Positions 36,257 through 47,900 of a stretch of 64,000 nt of DNA are shown here, in pieces. This DNA comes from Kushneria phyllosphaerae (GTDB lineage: Bacteria > Pseudomonadota > Gammaproteobacteria > Pseudomonadales > Halomonadaceae). Where the stretch lies: the NCBI RefSeq assembly GCF_900312995.1, contig NZ_ONZI01000001.1, positions 1,054,001 through 1,118,000 of the forward strand, in the 5' to 3' direction. The first letter of the stretch is position 1; every line of letters starts with the position of its first letter. Both the position numbers and the translations under genes were made by a program. The notes under the pieces are model-generated. The model worked only from the letters and a program-made list of their open reading frames with translations, was not told the DNA's origin and searched no databases.

Positions 36257-39037
36257 ATGGCCGCTGCCCCGATCGTCCTTGTGGACGGTTCTGCCTACCT
36301 GTACCGCGCCTTTCATGCCCTGCCGCCCCTGTCGACCTCGACCGGTGAGCCGACCGGCGCCGTGCGCGGCGTCGTCTCCATGCTCAAAGGTCTGATTCGC
36401 CAGTATCCCGAAAGTCCCATGGCGGTGGTGTTTGATGCCAAGGGCAAGACCTTTCGCGATGAGCTTTATGAGCAGTACAAGGCCCATCGTCCGCCCATGC
36501 CCGATGAGCTGCGCGCTCAGGTCGCGCCACTGCACGAATGCGTGCGTGCACTCGGCCTGCCGCTTTTATGCATCGAGGGCGTCGAGGCCGATGACGTGAT
36601 CGGTACGCTGGCGCGCATGGCCACCGAGGCCGGACGCGATGCGGTTATCTCGACCGGCGACAAGGACATGGCGCAGCTGGTCAACGAGCACATCACCATG
36701 GTCAATACCATGAAAAACGAGACGCTCGATGTGGCCGGCGTCGAAGAGAAATTCGGCATTCCGCCGCATTTGATCATCGACTATCTGGCACTGATGGGCG
36801 ATAGCGTTGACAACATTCCCGGCGTGCCGGGGGTGGGCCAGAAAACGGCGCTGGCACTTCTGACCGGTATGGGCGGCGGGCTTGAGACCATCTATGGCGA
36901 TCTTGAGCGGATCAAAACGCTGTCCTTTCGCGGCGCCAAAACCATGGCCAAAAAGCTCGAGGACAACCGCGAACAGGCGTTTTTATCCTATGAGCTTGCC
37001 ACCATTCGCACCGACTGCGAGCTGCCGGTCGGTCTGGATGGGCTGGACATTGCCCACCCGGATCGCGAGGCGCTGCTGTCGCTGTATCAGCGATTTGAGT
37101 TCAAGGGCTGGCTCAACGAGCTGCTTGAAGGGGGCAGTACCGGCGAGCCTTCTCCCGATGTGCCTGTCGGCGAGGGTGGTCTGGGTGGCGGCGAGGGCGG
37201 CGATGAGGCGTCCGCCATGGCCGGTGAGCAGCGCGACTATCGCGCCGTGTTCGAGCAGGCCGATTTTGATCAATGGATCGAGCGTTTAAAGCAGAGCAAG
37301 ACCTTCTGCTTCGACCTGGAAACCACCAGTCTCAACTATATGGAAGCCGAGATCGTCGGGATCGGGCTTGGCATCACACCGGGCGAGGCGGTCTACGTTC
37401 CGGTGGCGCATGATTATCTCGATGCTCCGGACCAGCTCGATCGAGGCGCCGTGCTGGCGGCACTCAAGCCGCTGCTGGAAGACCCCGCGATTGCCAAGAT
37501 CGGTCAGAACCTCAAATACGATATCGAGGTACTGGCACGCTATGACATCGGCGTCTCTGGTGCGCTGCTCGACACCATGCTCGAATCCTACGTGCTCAAC
37601 TCCACCGCCACGCGCCATGACATGGATTCGCTGGCGCAGGCCTATCTCGGGCACAAAACCATTTCGTTTGAAGAGATCGCCGGCAAGGGGGCCAAACAGC
37701 TGACCTTCAACCAGGTGGCGCTTGAGCAGGCCGTTGAATATGCCTGCGAAGACATCGACGTCACCCTGCGCCTGCATGCCCATCTGCGTCCGCGTCTTGA
37801 GCAGGAGGGCCGACTGGCCGAGGTCATCGATACGCTTGAGCTGCCGTTGATTTCGGTGCTCACGCGCATGGAGCGCACCGGCGTCGCGGTCGACACGAAA
37901 CTGTTGGGCGAGCAGAGCCGATCGCTGGGCGAGCGCATTACCGAGCTTGAGCGCGATGCGTTCGAGCTGGCCGGTCGCGAGTTCAATCTTGGCTCGCCCA
38001 AGCAGCTCGGCGAAATTCTGTTCGAGGAGCAGAAAATCCCGGTCATCAAGAAAACGCCCAAGGGCGCGCCATCCACCGCGGAGGCCGTGCTCGAAGAGCT
38101 GGCGCTGGATTACCCGCTGCCGAAAGTCATCATGGAGCACCGCGGGCTGTCCAAGCTCAAGTCGACCTACACCGACAAGCTGCCCCAGCTGATCAACGCC
38201 TCGACCGGGCGCATTCATACCAGCTATCACCAGGCGGTGACCGCCACCGGGCGCCTCTCCTCCAGTGATCCCAACCTGCAAAACATTCCGATTCGAAGCG
38301 ATATCGGCCGGCGCATCCGCACCGCCTTTGTCGCCACGCCCGGCTATCAGCTGGTGGCGGCGGACTATTCGCAGATCGAACTGCGCATCATGGCGCATCT
38401 GTCCGGTGACGAAAGCCTGCTGACGGCCTTTGCCGAAGATCGCGATATCCACACTGCCACGGCTGCCGAAGTCTTTGGCACCACGATCGACAAGGTCACC
38501 ACTGATCAGCGCCGCAGCGCCAAGGCGATCAACTTCGGACTGATCTATGGCATGAGTGCCTGGGGGCTGGCGCGTCAGCTCAAGGTCGAGCAGCGTGATG
38601 CCAAAACCTGGATCGAGCGCTACTTCGACCGCTATCCAGGCGTGGCGCGCTACATGGAGCGCATTCGCGCCGAGGCAGCAGAAAACGGTTTTGTGGAAAC
38701 CGTTTTCGGCCGGCGGCTGTATGTGCCCGAGATCAACTCGCGCAATCATGCCCGCCGCCAGGGGGCCGAACGCACCGCCATCAATGCGCCGATGCAGGGC
38801 ACCGCTGCCGATATCATCAAGCGCGCCATGATCGACGTGGACGCCTGGCTACGCGAGGGCGAGTTCGACGCCAAAATGGTCATGCAGGTGCACGATGAAC
38901 TGATCTTTGAAGTGCGTCGCGAGCAGGTCGAGGCGTTCAAGATTGATGTGGTCAATCGTATGCAGGGCGCCGGTCAGCTTGATGTGGCGCTGATTGTCGA
39001 GGCCGGTCACGGCGACAACTGGGAAGAGGCACACTGA
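36257..39037 (+). CDS. polA: DNA polymerase I
   Basis: 926 residues (E. coli 928) with all three activities. The 5' nuclease domain is 1-290 (VDGSAYLYRAFHALP at the start, GVEADDVIGTLA and STGDKDMAQLV carrying metal Asp residues). An acidic Gly-rich linker (about 293-316) follows. The 3'-5' exonuclease (about 340-520) keeps FDLETTS, NLKYDIEVLA and YACEDIDVT, so proofreading should be active. The polymerase has motif A DYSQIELRIMAH, motif B RRSAKAINFGLIYG and motif C VHDELIFEV. It fills gaps and removes RNA primers. GGAG precedes the ATG. Confidence 0.98.
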   Translation: MAAAPIVLVDGSAYLYRAFHALPPLSTSTGEPTGAVRGVVSMLKGLIRQYPESPMAVVFDAKGKTFRDELYEQYKAHRPPMPDELRAQVAPLHECVRALGLPLLCIEGVEADDVIGTLARMATEAGRDAVISTGDKDMAQLVNEHITMVNTMKNETLDVAGVEEKFGIPPHLIIDYLALMGDSVDNIPGVPGVGQKTALALLTGMGGGLETIYGDLERIKTLSFRGAKTMAKKLEDNREQAFLSYELATIRTDCELPVGLDGLDIAHPDREALLSLYQRFEFKGWLNELLEGGSTGEPSPDVPVGEGGLGGGEGGDEASAMAGEQRDYRAVFEQADFDQWIERLKQSKTFCFDLETTSLNYMEAEIVGIGLGITPGEAVYVPVAHDYLDAPDQLDRGAVLAALKPLLEDPAIAKIGQNLKYDIEVLARYDIGVSGALLDTMLESYVLNSTATRHDMDSLAQAYLGHKTISFEEIAGKGAKQLTFNQVALEQAVEYACEDIDVTLRLHAHLRPRLEQEGRLAEVIDTLELPLISVLTRMERTGVAVDTKLLGEQSRSLGERITELERDAFELAGREFNLGSPKQLGEILFEEQKIPVIKKTPKGAPSTAEAVLEELALDYPLPKVIMEHRGLSKLKSTYTDKLPQLINASTGRIHTSYHQAVTATGRLSSSDPNLQNIPIRSDIGRRIRTAFVATPGYQLVAADYSQIELRIMAHLSGDESLLTAFAEDRDIHTATAAEVFGTTIDKVTTDQRRSAKAINFGLIYGMSAWGLARQLKVEQRDAKTWIERYFDRYPGVARYMERIRAEAAENGFVETVFGRRLYVPEINSRNHARRQGAERTAINAPMQGTAADIIKRAMIDVDAWLREGEFDAKMVMQVHDELIFEVRREQVEAFKIDVVNRMQGAGQLDVALIVEAGHGDNWEEAH

Positions 39038-39048
39038 TGGAGAACCGC

Positions 39049-39432
39049 ATGGGTATCGCCAGAGGGTGGTCAATGGCTGTGGTATTGCTGGCGGCAGGTC
39101 TTGCCGGCTGTGCGGGCAGCTCGATGCCTGAGAATGCCGCGTCTCGGAACGACGGGGTGCTGCATCAGGCCTCTTTGAGCTTTGATGGCCATCGCGTCAG
39201 CGGCACCGGTGGCTGCAATCGGATCTTTGGTCCGGCACGTGTCGAGCAGGGACGGCTGGTCGTTGGAACGCTGGCCTCGACCCGCATGGCCTGTCCGGAA
39301 CGCGAGACAGGCGATCAGGCGTTGATCGACTTTCTCGAAAGTCGCCCTCGCCTGATTCAGGGGGATAACGATGAATGGCGCCTTGAGGGCAAGTCGCAAC
39401 AAATGGCCATCGAGCGAGTACCGATGCAGTAG
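39049..39432 (+). CDS. META domain lipoprotein
   Basis: 127 residues from ATG 39049 (GGAG at 6 bases); an ATG at 39037 that overlaps the polA stop is an alternative. The signal peptide ends in a lipobox LAGC (about residues 18-21). The mature part has the HslJ/META pattern: SGTGGCNRIFGPARVEQGRL, then GTLASTRMACPERE and the C-terminal MAIERV strand. META-domain proteins are envelope proteins of unclear biochemistry linked to novobiocin tolerance in E. coli. Likely co-transcribed with polA. Confidence 0.85.
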   Translation: MGIARGWSMAVVLLAAGLAGCAGSSMPENAASRNDGVLHQASLSFDGHRVSGTGGCNRIFGPARVEQGRLVVGTLASTRMACPERETGDQALIDFLESRPRLIQGDNDEWRLEGKSQQMAIERVPMQ

Positions 39433-39450
39433 GGCGGGCACCCGGGGCGG

Positions 39451-40212
39451 CTAGCCCATGGGCGCCTCACTATCGTTGGGGTCGACCTCGAGCATGTGGC
39501 TCAGATCCAGCTGGATATAGGTCTCATCAAACTGCGCTTCACGATAGAGACGCGCGTAGTCGAGAATTTCCAGCGTACGTCGCTGCTTTCTCACCATGCC
39601 TTCGCGGGCCAGTTCGCCGAGCATGCGGCTGACATGCACACTGGTCAGCCCCAGAAGGCTGGCCATCAGCTTCTGGTTCATTGGAAATTCAAAGCGCTGG
39701 TCCATGTCGGGATGGGTGTGCTTCAGGCGCAGATACATCTCGATGATGAAATGGGCAATCTTCATGCGGGCGCTGCAGTGCATGAGGTTGGTGACGCGCT
39801 CGGTCATCAGCGCCTGGTCTCTTGATGCGGTGGCGAAAAAGGCGGCAGACAGCGCACGCGATTGCTGACAGGCTTCCAGAATATAGCGATAGGGGAAGGC
39901 GCAGACGGTGCCATCGGTCATCATGCGGACATCGGTCAGATGGCGGCCAAAGGTGAAATCGCGCAGCCCGATGATGTCGCCGGGCGTAAAGATCTCGACC
40001 ACCTTCATCTCTCCCATCAGGGAGATCTTGTAGGCATAGGCCCAGCCGCTTTGCAGCGTATAGAGCGTCTGCGTGGGCTCGCGAAAATGCCACAGGCTCT
40101 CGTGGCGCTTGACCGGTCTGGCATCCTTTTCAAAATGCGCCAGTATTGCCTTTTCGTGCTCGCTGAGTGAAATCAGATTGCTGAAGTTTTCAACGATACA
40201 GCCATGACTCAT
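39451..40212 (-). CDS. Crp/Fnr family transcriptional regulator
   Basis: 253 residues. The N-terminal cyclic-nucleotide-binding-type beta-roll spans about 25-140 (SGWAYAYKISLMGEMKVVEIFTPGD in family alignment). A long dimer helix follows, then a winged helix (about 165-235) with MNQKLMASLLGLTSVHVSRMLGEL as recognition region. The N-terminal Cys cluster of oxygen-sensing FNR is absent (only C5 there), so it is not an FNR iron-sulfur sensor. ATG 40212 has AGGAG at 6 bases; 30 codons of upstream frame are rejected. Signal and targets unknown. Confidence 0.9.
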   Translation of the reverse strand: MSHGCIVENFSNLISLSEHEKAILAHFEKDARPVKRHESLWHFREPTQTLYTLQSGWAYAYKISLMGEMKVVEIFTPGDIIGLRDFTFGRHLTDVRMMTDGTVCAFPYRYILEACQQSRALSAAFFATASRDQALMTERVTNLMHCSARMKIAHFIIEMYLRLKHTHPDMDQRFEFPMNQKLMASLLGLTSVHVSRMLGELAREGMVRKQRRTLEILDYARLYREAQFDETYIQLDLSHMLEVDPNDSEAPMG

Positions 40213-40618
40213 CGTCATCTCCTGCTGTGTCGGTCCCTTGTGCCAGTAGCGCTTCGGTGCATGAGGCGAATGGCCAGGCAGGGCTATCCCGGCAATTGTC
40301 ATGAGCCTCTTTCACCATTAGCGTGTATTTATTAGCTTTTTTTATGATGAAGCGCACAATGAGCATGGCTCATGTGGTCTGTGTTCACCACCTCTGACAC
40401 GGCAATGCCGGCGAAATGATCATCCGTGCGTAGTTTGTACCTTGCAGGGCAGGGACAATCGCTGTGCGCTCTGCCAGACTGGCCTGTCACCGCGTTGACG
40501 TGGCACATTCTTCAAGCGACAGCATGCTGTCCATCCCTTTTGGGACATCAGGACGTGTTGCCGGCCACAGCGCCGGCAACACGTTGTAGTTCAATGACTG
40601 CTGGAGTAGTGAAAGGCA
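40213..40618. other. Divergent regulatory region between the Crp/Fnr gene and gnd
   Basis: 406 bases without a supported gene. It holds an AT-rich patch around 40318-40345 and a perfect 13-bp-arm inverted repeat just before gnd. Confidence 0.6.
40553..40584 (+). promoter_or_regulatory. 13-bp-arm inverted repeat in the gnd leader
   Basis: ACGTGTTGCCGGC and its exact complement flank the loop CACAGC, ending 34 bases before the gnd ATG. No T-run follows, so it is more likely an operator or a leader hairpin than a terminator. Confidence 0.65.
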
Positions 40619-42031
40619 ATGACCAGACAACAGATTGGTGTCATGGGAATGGCAGTAATGGGGCGCAACCTGGCGCTCAACATCGAAAGCCGCGGCTATA
40701 CGGTGTCGATCTATAACCGTTCCTCTGAGAAAACCGACGAAGTACTGGCTGAAAACCCCAACAGCAAGCTGGTCCCGTTCTATGAGATTGAAACGTTCGT
40801 GGCATCTCTGGAAAAGCCGCGTCGTATTCTGTTGATGGTTGCCGCCGGTGAAGCGACCGACAAGACCATCGAGTCCCTGAAGCCGTATCTGGACAAGGGC
40901 GATATCCTGATCGATGGGGGCAATACCTACTATCCGGATACCATTCGCCGCAACCGCGAGCTCTCCGAGGCCGGTCTGAACTTCATCGGCACCGGCGTTT
41001 CCGGTGGCGAAGAAGGTGCCCTCAAGGGCCCCTCGATCATGCCCAGCGGTCAGCGTGAAGCCTATGACATGGTGGCGCCGATCCTTGAAAAGATCGCGGC
41101 GCGCGCCGAAGACGGCGAGCCGTGTGTCAACTATGTCGGCCCAGACGGCGCCGGTCACTACGTCAAGATGGTGCACAACGGCATCGAATACGGTGACATG
41201 CAGCTCATCAGCGAAGCCTACGCCATCCTCAAGGAAGGGCTGGGGCTTTCCAATGACGAGCTGGCCGATGTCTTTACCGAGTGGAATGAAGGCGAGCTCG
41301 ACAGCTACCTGATCGATATCACCGCGCGCATCTTCAGAAAGCGCGATGAAAACGGCGAGTACGTGGTCGACACGATCCTCGACTCTGCAGGCCAGAAGGG
41401 CACCGGCAAGTGGACCAGCAAGAGTGCGCTGGATCTGGGCGTGCCGCTGCCGCTGATCACCGAGTCCGTGTTTGCCCGCTTTATCTCTTCTCTCAAGGAA
41501 GAGCGCGTGGCAGCGTCGAAAGTGCTCAAGGGCCCGGCCCAAAAGCCCTTTGAAGGCGACCGTGCCGAGTTCATCGAGAAGGTGCGTCAGGCGCTTTATT
41601 TCAGCAAGATCGCCTCCTACGCTCAGGGTTTTGCCCAGATGCGCTCGGCAAGCGACAACTACGACTGGAATCTCGATTACGGTCAGGTGGCCAAGCTCTT
41701 CCGCGCCGGCTGCATCATCCGTGCCCGCTTTTTGCAGAAGATCACCGATGCCTATCAGGAGACACCAGCACTGTCGAACCTTCTGATGGCGCCGTACTTC
41801 TCCGACATTGCCGATCGTTACCAGCAGTCGCTGCGTGACGTGATCAGCCATGCGGTGCAAAATGGCATTCCGGTCCCGACCTTCTCGTCCGCCGTGGCCT
41901 ACTACGACAGCTACCGCGCCGAGAAACTGCCTGCCAACCTGGTTCAGGCCCAGCGTGACTTCTTCGGTGCCCACACCTACAAGCGCCTTGATCGCGACGG
42001 TGTCTTCCACACTGAATGGCTCGAAAAGTAA
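40619..42031 (+). CDS. gnd: 6-phosphogluconate dehydrogenase, decarboxylating
   Basis: 470 residues, full length. [19 protein letters not shown] starts the Rossmann domain, with NRSS after the second strand favouring NADP. The substrate-site motifs [11 protein letters not shown] and [15 protein letters not shown] (catalytic Lys) follow, and the C-terminal [14 protein letters not shown] tail is present as [13 protein letters not shown]. It oxidises 6-phosphogluconate to ribulose 5-phosphate. Single gene, strong terminator behind it. Confidence 0.98.
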   Translation: MTRQQIGVMGMAVMGRNLALNIESRGYTVSIYNRSSEKTDEVLAENPNSKLVPFYEIETFVASLEKPRRILLMVAAGEATDKTIESLKPYLDKGDILIDGGNTYYPDTIRRNRELSEAGLNFIGTGVSGGEEGALKGPSIMPSGQREAYDMVAPILEKIAARAEDGEPCVNYVGPDGAGHYVKMVHNGIEYGDMQLISEAYAILKEGLGLSNDELADVFTEWNEGELDSYLIDITARIFRKRDENGEYVVDTILDSAGQKGTGKWTSKSALDLGVPLPLITESVFARFISSLKEERVAASKVLKGPAQKPFEGDRAEFIEKVRQALYFSKIASYAQGFAQMRSASDNYDWNLDYGQVAKLFRAGCIIRARFLQKITDAYQETPALSNLLMAPYFSDIADRYQQSLRDVISHAVQNGIPVPTFSSAVAYYDSYRAEKLPANLVQAQRDFFGAHTYKRLDRDGVFHTEWLEK

Positions 42032-42054
42032 GCCTCACTGCCTTTTGATGCACC

Positions 42055-42083
42055 AAAACCCCGCGCCCGCCGCGGGGTTTTTT
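42055..42083 (+). terminator. Rho-independent terminator of gnd
   Basis: AAAACCCCGCG and CGCGGGGTTTT pair around CCCGC, followed by more T. Confidence 0.94.
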
Positions 42084-42190
42084 GTGTCCGGCTCCGAGAG
42101 CTTGCCGCCGGGGCAGGTGCTGGCCTTGTGATGGGAACTGGCATGCTTATTGCTCACTGAAGATGACGATCCATCTTCAGGAGCCATGCC

Positions 42191-43468
42191 ATGAGCAGTT
42201 CTACCGTTGCGACCACCACCGTGGCATCACGTGCGCTTTCCGTACGCTGGTATCAGTTGCTGGCGGCCGTGGTCTGCATGATGGCCATTTCGAGCCCGCA
42301 GTATGTCTGGACGCTTTTTACCGGGCCGCTGACCGAGCGCCTGGGCGTGCCGCTGTCTCAGCTTCAGATCACCTTTTCGCTGCTGATCGTGTTGCAGACC
42401 TTTTTCTCTCCGCTGCAGGGCTTTCTGGTAGACCGCTTCGGCGTGCGTCGGCTGGTGGCCGCCGGCGCTCTGGCGACCGGGGCCAGCTGGGTGCTGGCAG
42501 CCCAGACCACAACGCTTGCCGGGCTGTATCTCACCTATGGTGTACTGGGCGGACTGGGCACCGGCATCGTCTATATCGGCACGGTAGGACTGATGGTGCG
42601 CTGGTTTCCGGACCGGCGCGGGCTGGCTGTCGGTGCGGTAGCCGCCGGCTACGGCTTCGGCGCCATGCTGACCACACTGCCGATCAGCACGCGTCTTGAC
42701 GGTGCCGGGCTGGAAGCCACGCTGACGCTGTTTGGTGTCGGCATTGCGCTTGTCGGCATGGCCGCAGCGATGTGTCTGAAGATGCCACCGCACGAGCTGG
42801 CAGAACGGCGTTCGTCCGCAACAGTGCAGACCACCACGGCCCCGGAAACCCGCCCGGCGCAGATGCTTAAAAATCCGGTTTTCTGGCTGATGTTTGTGAT
42901 GTTCACGATGATGTCGACCTCGGGGCTCATGGTGATTTCCCAGATGTCGAGCTTCGCCGCTGATTTCGGCGTCGCTGGTGTGACCGTCATGGGCATGGCG
43001 GCTGTCCCGCTGGCGCTGACGCTTGATCGCGTCTGCAATGGTGTGACCCGCCCACTGTTTGGCTGGATCTCAGATCGATGGGGGCGCGAGAACACCATGG
43101 GGCTGGCGTTCATTCTGGAAGGCCTTGCCATGATGGTCTGGCTGGCCACCAGCAGTAACCCCGTGCTGTTCGTGCTGCTTTCGGGCATTGTCTTTCTGGG
43201 CTGGGGCGAAATCTTTTCGCTGTTCCCGGCCACGCTGACCGATACCTTCGGCACCCGCTACGCCACGACCAACTACGGTTTTCTCTATATGGCCCAGGGC
43301 ATCGGGTCGATTATTGGCGGTCCGGCCGCGGCGCTGCTGTATGAAACCAGCGGCAGCTGGATGCCGGTTTTCTCGGTGGCCATTGGTTTTGACATTACTA
43401 CCGGGCTGGTGGCCCTGTTGCTGCTCAAACCCATGCGCCAGCGCTGGCTGTCAGCCGCTCGCTTCTGA
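42191..43468 (+). CDS. OxlT-like MFS transporter
   Basis: 425 residues, 12 membrane helices. The QYVWTLFTGPLTERLG segment in helix 1-loop, LVDRFGVRRLVAAG (MFS motif A) and GTVGLMVRWFPDRRGLAVG are typical of the oxalate/formate antiporter subfamily of the MFS. AGGAG precedes the ATG at 42191. An oxalate decarboxylase gene lies 4.4 kb away, so oxalate or formate is a candidate substrate, but many OxlT relatives carry other monocarboxylates. Confidence 0.87.
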   Translation: MSSSTVATTTVASRALSVRWYQLLAAVVCMMAISSPQYVWTLFTGPLTERLGVPLSQLQITFSLLIVLQTFFSPLQGFLVDRFGVRRLVAAGALATGASWVLAAQTTTLAGLYLTYGVLGGLGTGIVYIGTVGLMVRWFPDRRGLAVGAVAAGYGFGAMLTTLPISTRLDGAGLEATLTLFGVGIALVGMAAAMCLKMPPHELAERRSSATVQTTTAPETRPAQMLKNPVFWLMFVMFTMMSTSGLMVISQMSSFAADFGVAGVTVMGMAAVPLALTLDRVCNGVTRPLFGWISDRWGRENTMGLAFILEGLAMMVWLATSSNPVLFVLLSGIVFLGWGEIFSLFPATLTDTFGTRYATTNYGFLYMAQGIGSIIGGPAAALLYETSGSWMPVFSVAIGFDITTGLVALLLLKPMRQRWLSAARF

Positions 43469-43645
43469 CCTTTCAACGACTCACGCGAAGACATCCCACC
43501 GCCGGACAGGGCGGTGGCGTCTCATGGCATCACACTACGCCTGCAAGGGTCGCCGGCTTGCCGGCACACGCTGAAGACCGGCGCCTCTCGGATGTGAAAC
43601 TGTCATACTGGGGGTTCATGTTATCCACACCCGGTGGGCGATTGA

Positions 43646-45879
<2,234 letters not shown>

Positions 45880-45906
45880 TCCCTCGACGCCTCGGGAGTC
45901 ATGGCA

Positions 45907-46557
45907 ATGAAGACACTGCTGAATCTCTGGAACCATCTTGAAGAGGGCCTGGTGGCCCTCTTTTTAACGGCCATGACGCTGGTCACGTTTGTCTACGTGA
46001 TGTTCAACAACCTCTATGTGGTGTTTTACGCTGGTGCCGATGCGTTTCCGGCGCTGGAAGATCCGCTGTTTGCCATCGGTGATGTGTTGCTCGACACCGC
46101 CCAGGCCATGACCTGGAGCTCGGCGCTGACGCGCGCCTGCTTTGGCTGGCTGATCTTTTTAGGGATCTCCTACGGCATTCGTACCGGTGCGCATATCGGG
46201 GTCGATCTGCTGGTGCGAACCTTCAGCGCGCCGCTGAGGCGTGCGTGTTCGATACTCGTGCTGCTGATCGTGCTGGGTTATGCCGTCCTGATGATGGTAT
46301 CGAGTTATGACTGGGTCGCGGCACTTCATGGTGCAAGTCTCGGGGCCGAGGACCTCGACGAGTTTCACGTCATGCAGTGGCATATCGCAATGATCGTGCC
46401 GCTTGGGTTTGCGCTGGTGATCGCCCGTCTTGTCGAGGCATTCGTGCTGACCCTGCGCGGTGAACAAAACGGGCTGCAGATGGCCGATGAAGCGGCCGAT
46501 GCACTCAAGCTGGCGAGCGATGTTCATCCTGACACGTCGAAGGAGTCACGTTCATGA
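45907..46557 (+). CDS. dctQ: TRAP transporter small membrane subunit DctQ
   Basis: 216 residues with four membrane helices (about 15-37, 70-100, 115-137, 160-182). The middle FGWLIFLGISYGIRTGAHIGVDLL is the DctQ signature region. A C-terminal cytoplasmic tail (about 185-216) is acidic. GGGAG lies 8 bases before ATG 45907 (ATG 45901 is too close). Its end overlaps dctM by 4 bases. Confidence 0.92.
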   Translation: MKTLLNLWNHLEEGLVALFLTAMTLVTFVYVMFNNLYVVFYAGADAFPALEDPLFAIGDVLLDTAQAMTWSSALTRACFGWLIFLGISYGIRTGAHIGVDLLVRTFSAPLRRACSILVLLIVLGYAVLMMVSSYDWVAALHGASLGAEDLDEFHVMQWHIAMIVPLGFALVIARLVEAFVLTLRGEQNGLQMADEAADALKLASDVHPDTSKESRS

Positions 46558-47834
46558 CCATCGCCTTTTTGTTTATCGCCCTGTTTGTGCTGCTGTTTTT
46601 AAGCGTGCCCATTGCGGTATCGCTGGGGCTGTCAGGCGCCCTGACGATTTTGCTGTTCAGTCATGACTCGGTCCGATCGCTGGCGATCAAGCTCTTTGAG
46701 ACCTCCGAGCATTACACGCTGCTGGCGATCCCGTTTTTCCTGCTCTCCGGGGCCTTCATGACCAGCGGCGGCGTGGCCCGTCGATTGATCGACTTTGCCA
46801 ACGCCTGCGTGGGCCATTTTCGCGGCGGGCTGCCGATTGCCTCGGTCATGGCCTGCGTGCTGTTTGCTGCACTGTCGGGTTCCTCGCCGGCCACGGTGGC
46901 GGCGGTCGGCTCGGTGGTCATTGCCGGCATGGTGCGCTCGGGCTATACGCAGTCGTTTGCCACCGGCATTGTCTGCAACGCCGGTACGCTGGGCATCCTG
47001 ATTCCGCCGTCGATCGTGATGGTGGTCTATGGCGCGGCGACCGAGACTTCGGTAGGCAAGCTCTTCATGGCAGGTGTGGTGCCGGGGCTGATGCTGGGCC
47101 TTCTGTTGATGATCGCAATCTACATCATCGCGCGCATCAAGAAGATGCCGGCGCTGCCGCGGGTACCCCTGAGAGAGACACTGGTACTGGCGCGCAAGTC
47201 CTTCTGGGGACTGATGCTGATCGTGATCATTCTGGGCGGCATCTACACCGGCATGTTCACGCCGACGGAAGCCGCTGCCGTGGCCGCGGTGTATGCCGCG
47301 TTCGTGGCGCTGGTGGTCTATCGCGACATCAGCTGGCGCGAGTGCCCAGGGGTGGTGCTGGAAGCGGCGAAACTGAGCATCGTGCTGATGTTCATCATCG
47401 CCAACGCCATGCTTTTTGCCCACGTACTCACGACCGAGCAGATCCCGCAGGCGATCACCGCCTGGGTTGTCGATCAGCAGTTCTCGCCGATCGCGTTTTT
47501 GCTGGTGGTCAACGTCATTTTGCTAGTGGCGGGCAGTTTCATGGAGCCTTCGGCGATCATTCTGATTCTGGCGCCGATTCTGTTTCCGATTGCCATGCAG
47601 CTGGGCATCGATCCGGTCCATCTGGGTATCATCATGGTGGTCAACATGGAGATCGGCATGCTCACGCCGCCCACGGGGCTAAATCTGTTCGTGGCCTCGG
47701 CCGTGACCGGCCAACCATTGACGGCTGTCATCCGCGCCTCAAGTCCATGGCTCTTGCTGTTGATCAGTTTCCTTTTGTTGATTACCTACGTGCCGTTTAT
47801 CTCGCTGGGGCTGCCCGAGTTGCTGGGCATGTAG
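46554..47834 (+). CDS. dctM: TRAP transporter large membrane subunit DctM
   Basis: 426 residues, about 12 helices, full length. SGAFMTSGGVARRLIDFANA, ALSGSSPATVAAVGSVV and the later MFTPTEAAAVAAVYA and NMEIGMLTPPTGLNLFV are DctM hallmarks. It uses the Na+ gradient to import organic acids presented by DctP, a common arrangement in marine and halophilic bacteria. Start overlaps dctQ (ATGA). Confidence 0.95.
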   Translation: MTIAFLFIALFVLLFLSVPIAVSLGLSGALTILLFSHDSVRSLAIKLFETSEHYTLLAIPFFLLSGAFMTSGGVARRLIDFANACVGHFRGGLPIASVMACVLFAALSGSSPATVAAVGSVVIAGMVRSGYTQSFATGIVCNAGTLGILIPPSIVMVVYGAATETSVGKLFMAGVVPGLMLGLLLMIAIYIIARIKKMPALPRVPLRETLVLARKSFWGLMLIVIILGGIYTGMFTPTEAAAVAAVYAAFVALVVYRDISWRECPGVVLEAAKLSIVLMFIIANAMLFAHVLTTEQIPQAITAWVVDQQFSPIAFLLVVNVILLVAGSFMEPSAIILILAPILFPIAMQLGIDPVHLGIIMVVNMEIGMLTPPTGLNLFVASAVTGQPLTAVIRASSPWLLLLISFLLLITYVPFISLGLPELLGM

Positions 47835-47859
47835 CTCAGGCGAGGTTCTACAACATCAC

Positions 47860-47889
47860 ACACCGGGGTCATGCGCCCCGGTGTGCTTT
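47860..47889 (+). terminator. Terminator of the dctPQM operon
   Basis: CACACCGGGG and CCCCGGTGTG pair around a 7-base loop, then CTTT. It sits between convergent dctM and the oxalate decarboxylase gene. Confidence 0.78.
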
Positions 47890-47900
47890 AAGGGCATGGG

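Noticed and set aside
37286..38749. 487-codon minus-strand ORF
   Set aside because: Antisense to polA; no motifs.
40487..42010. 507-codon minus-strand ORF covering gnd
   Set aside because: Antisense shadow; gnd itself is unmistakable.
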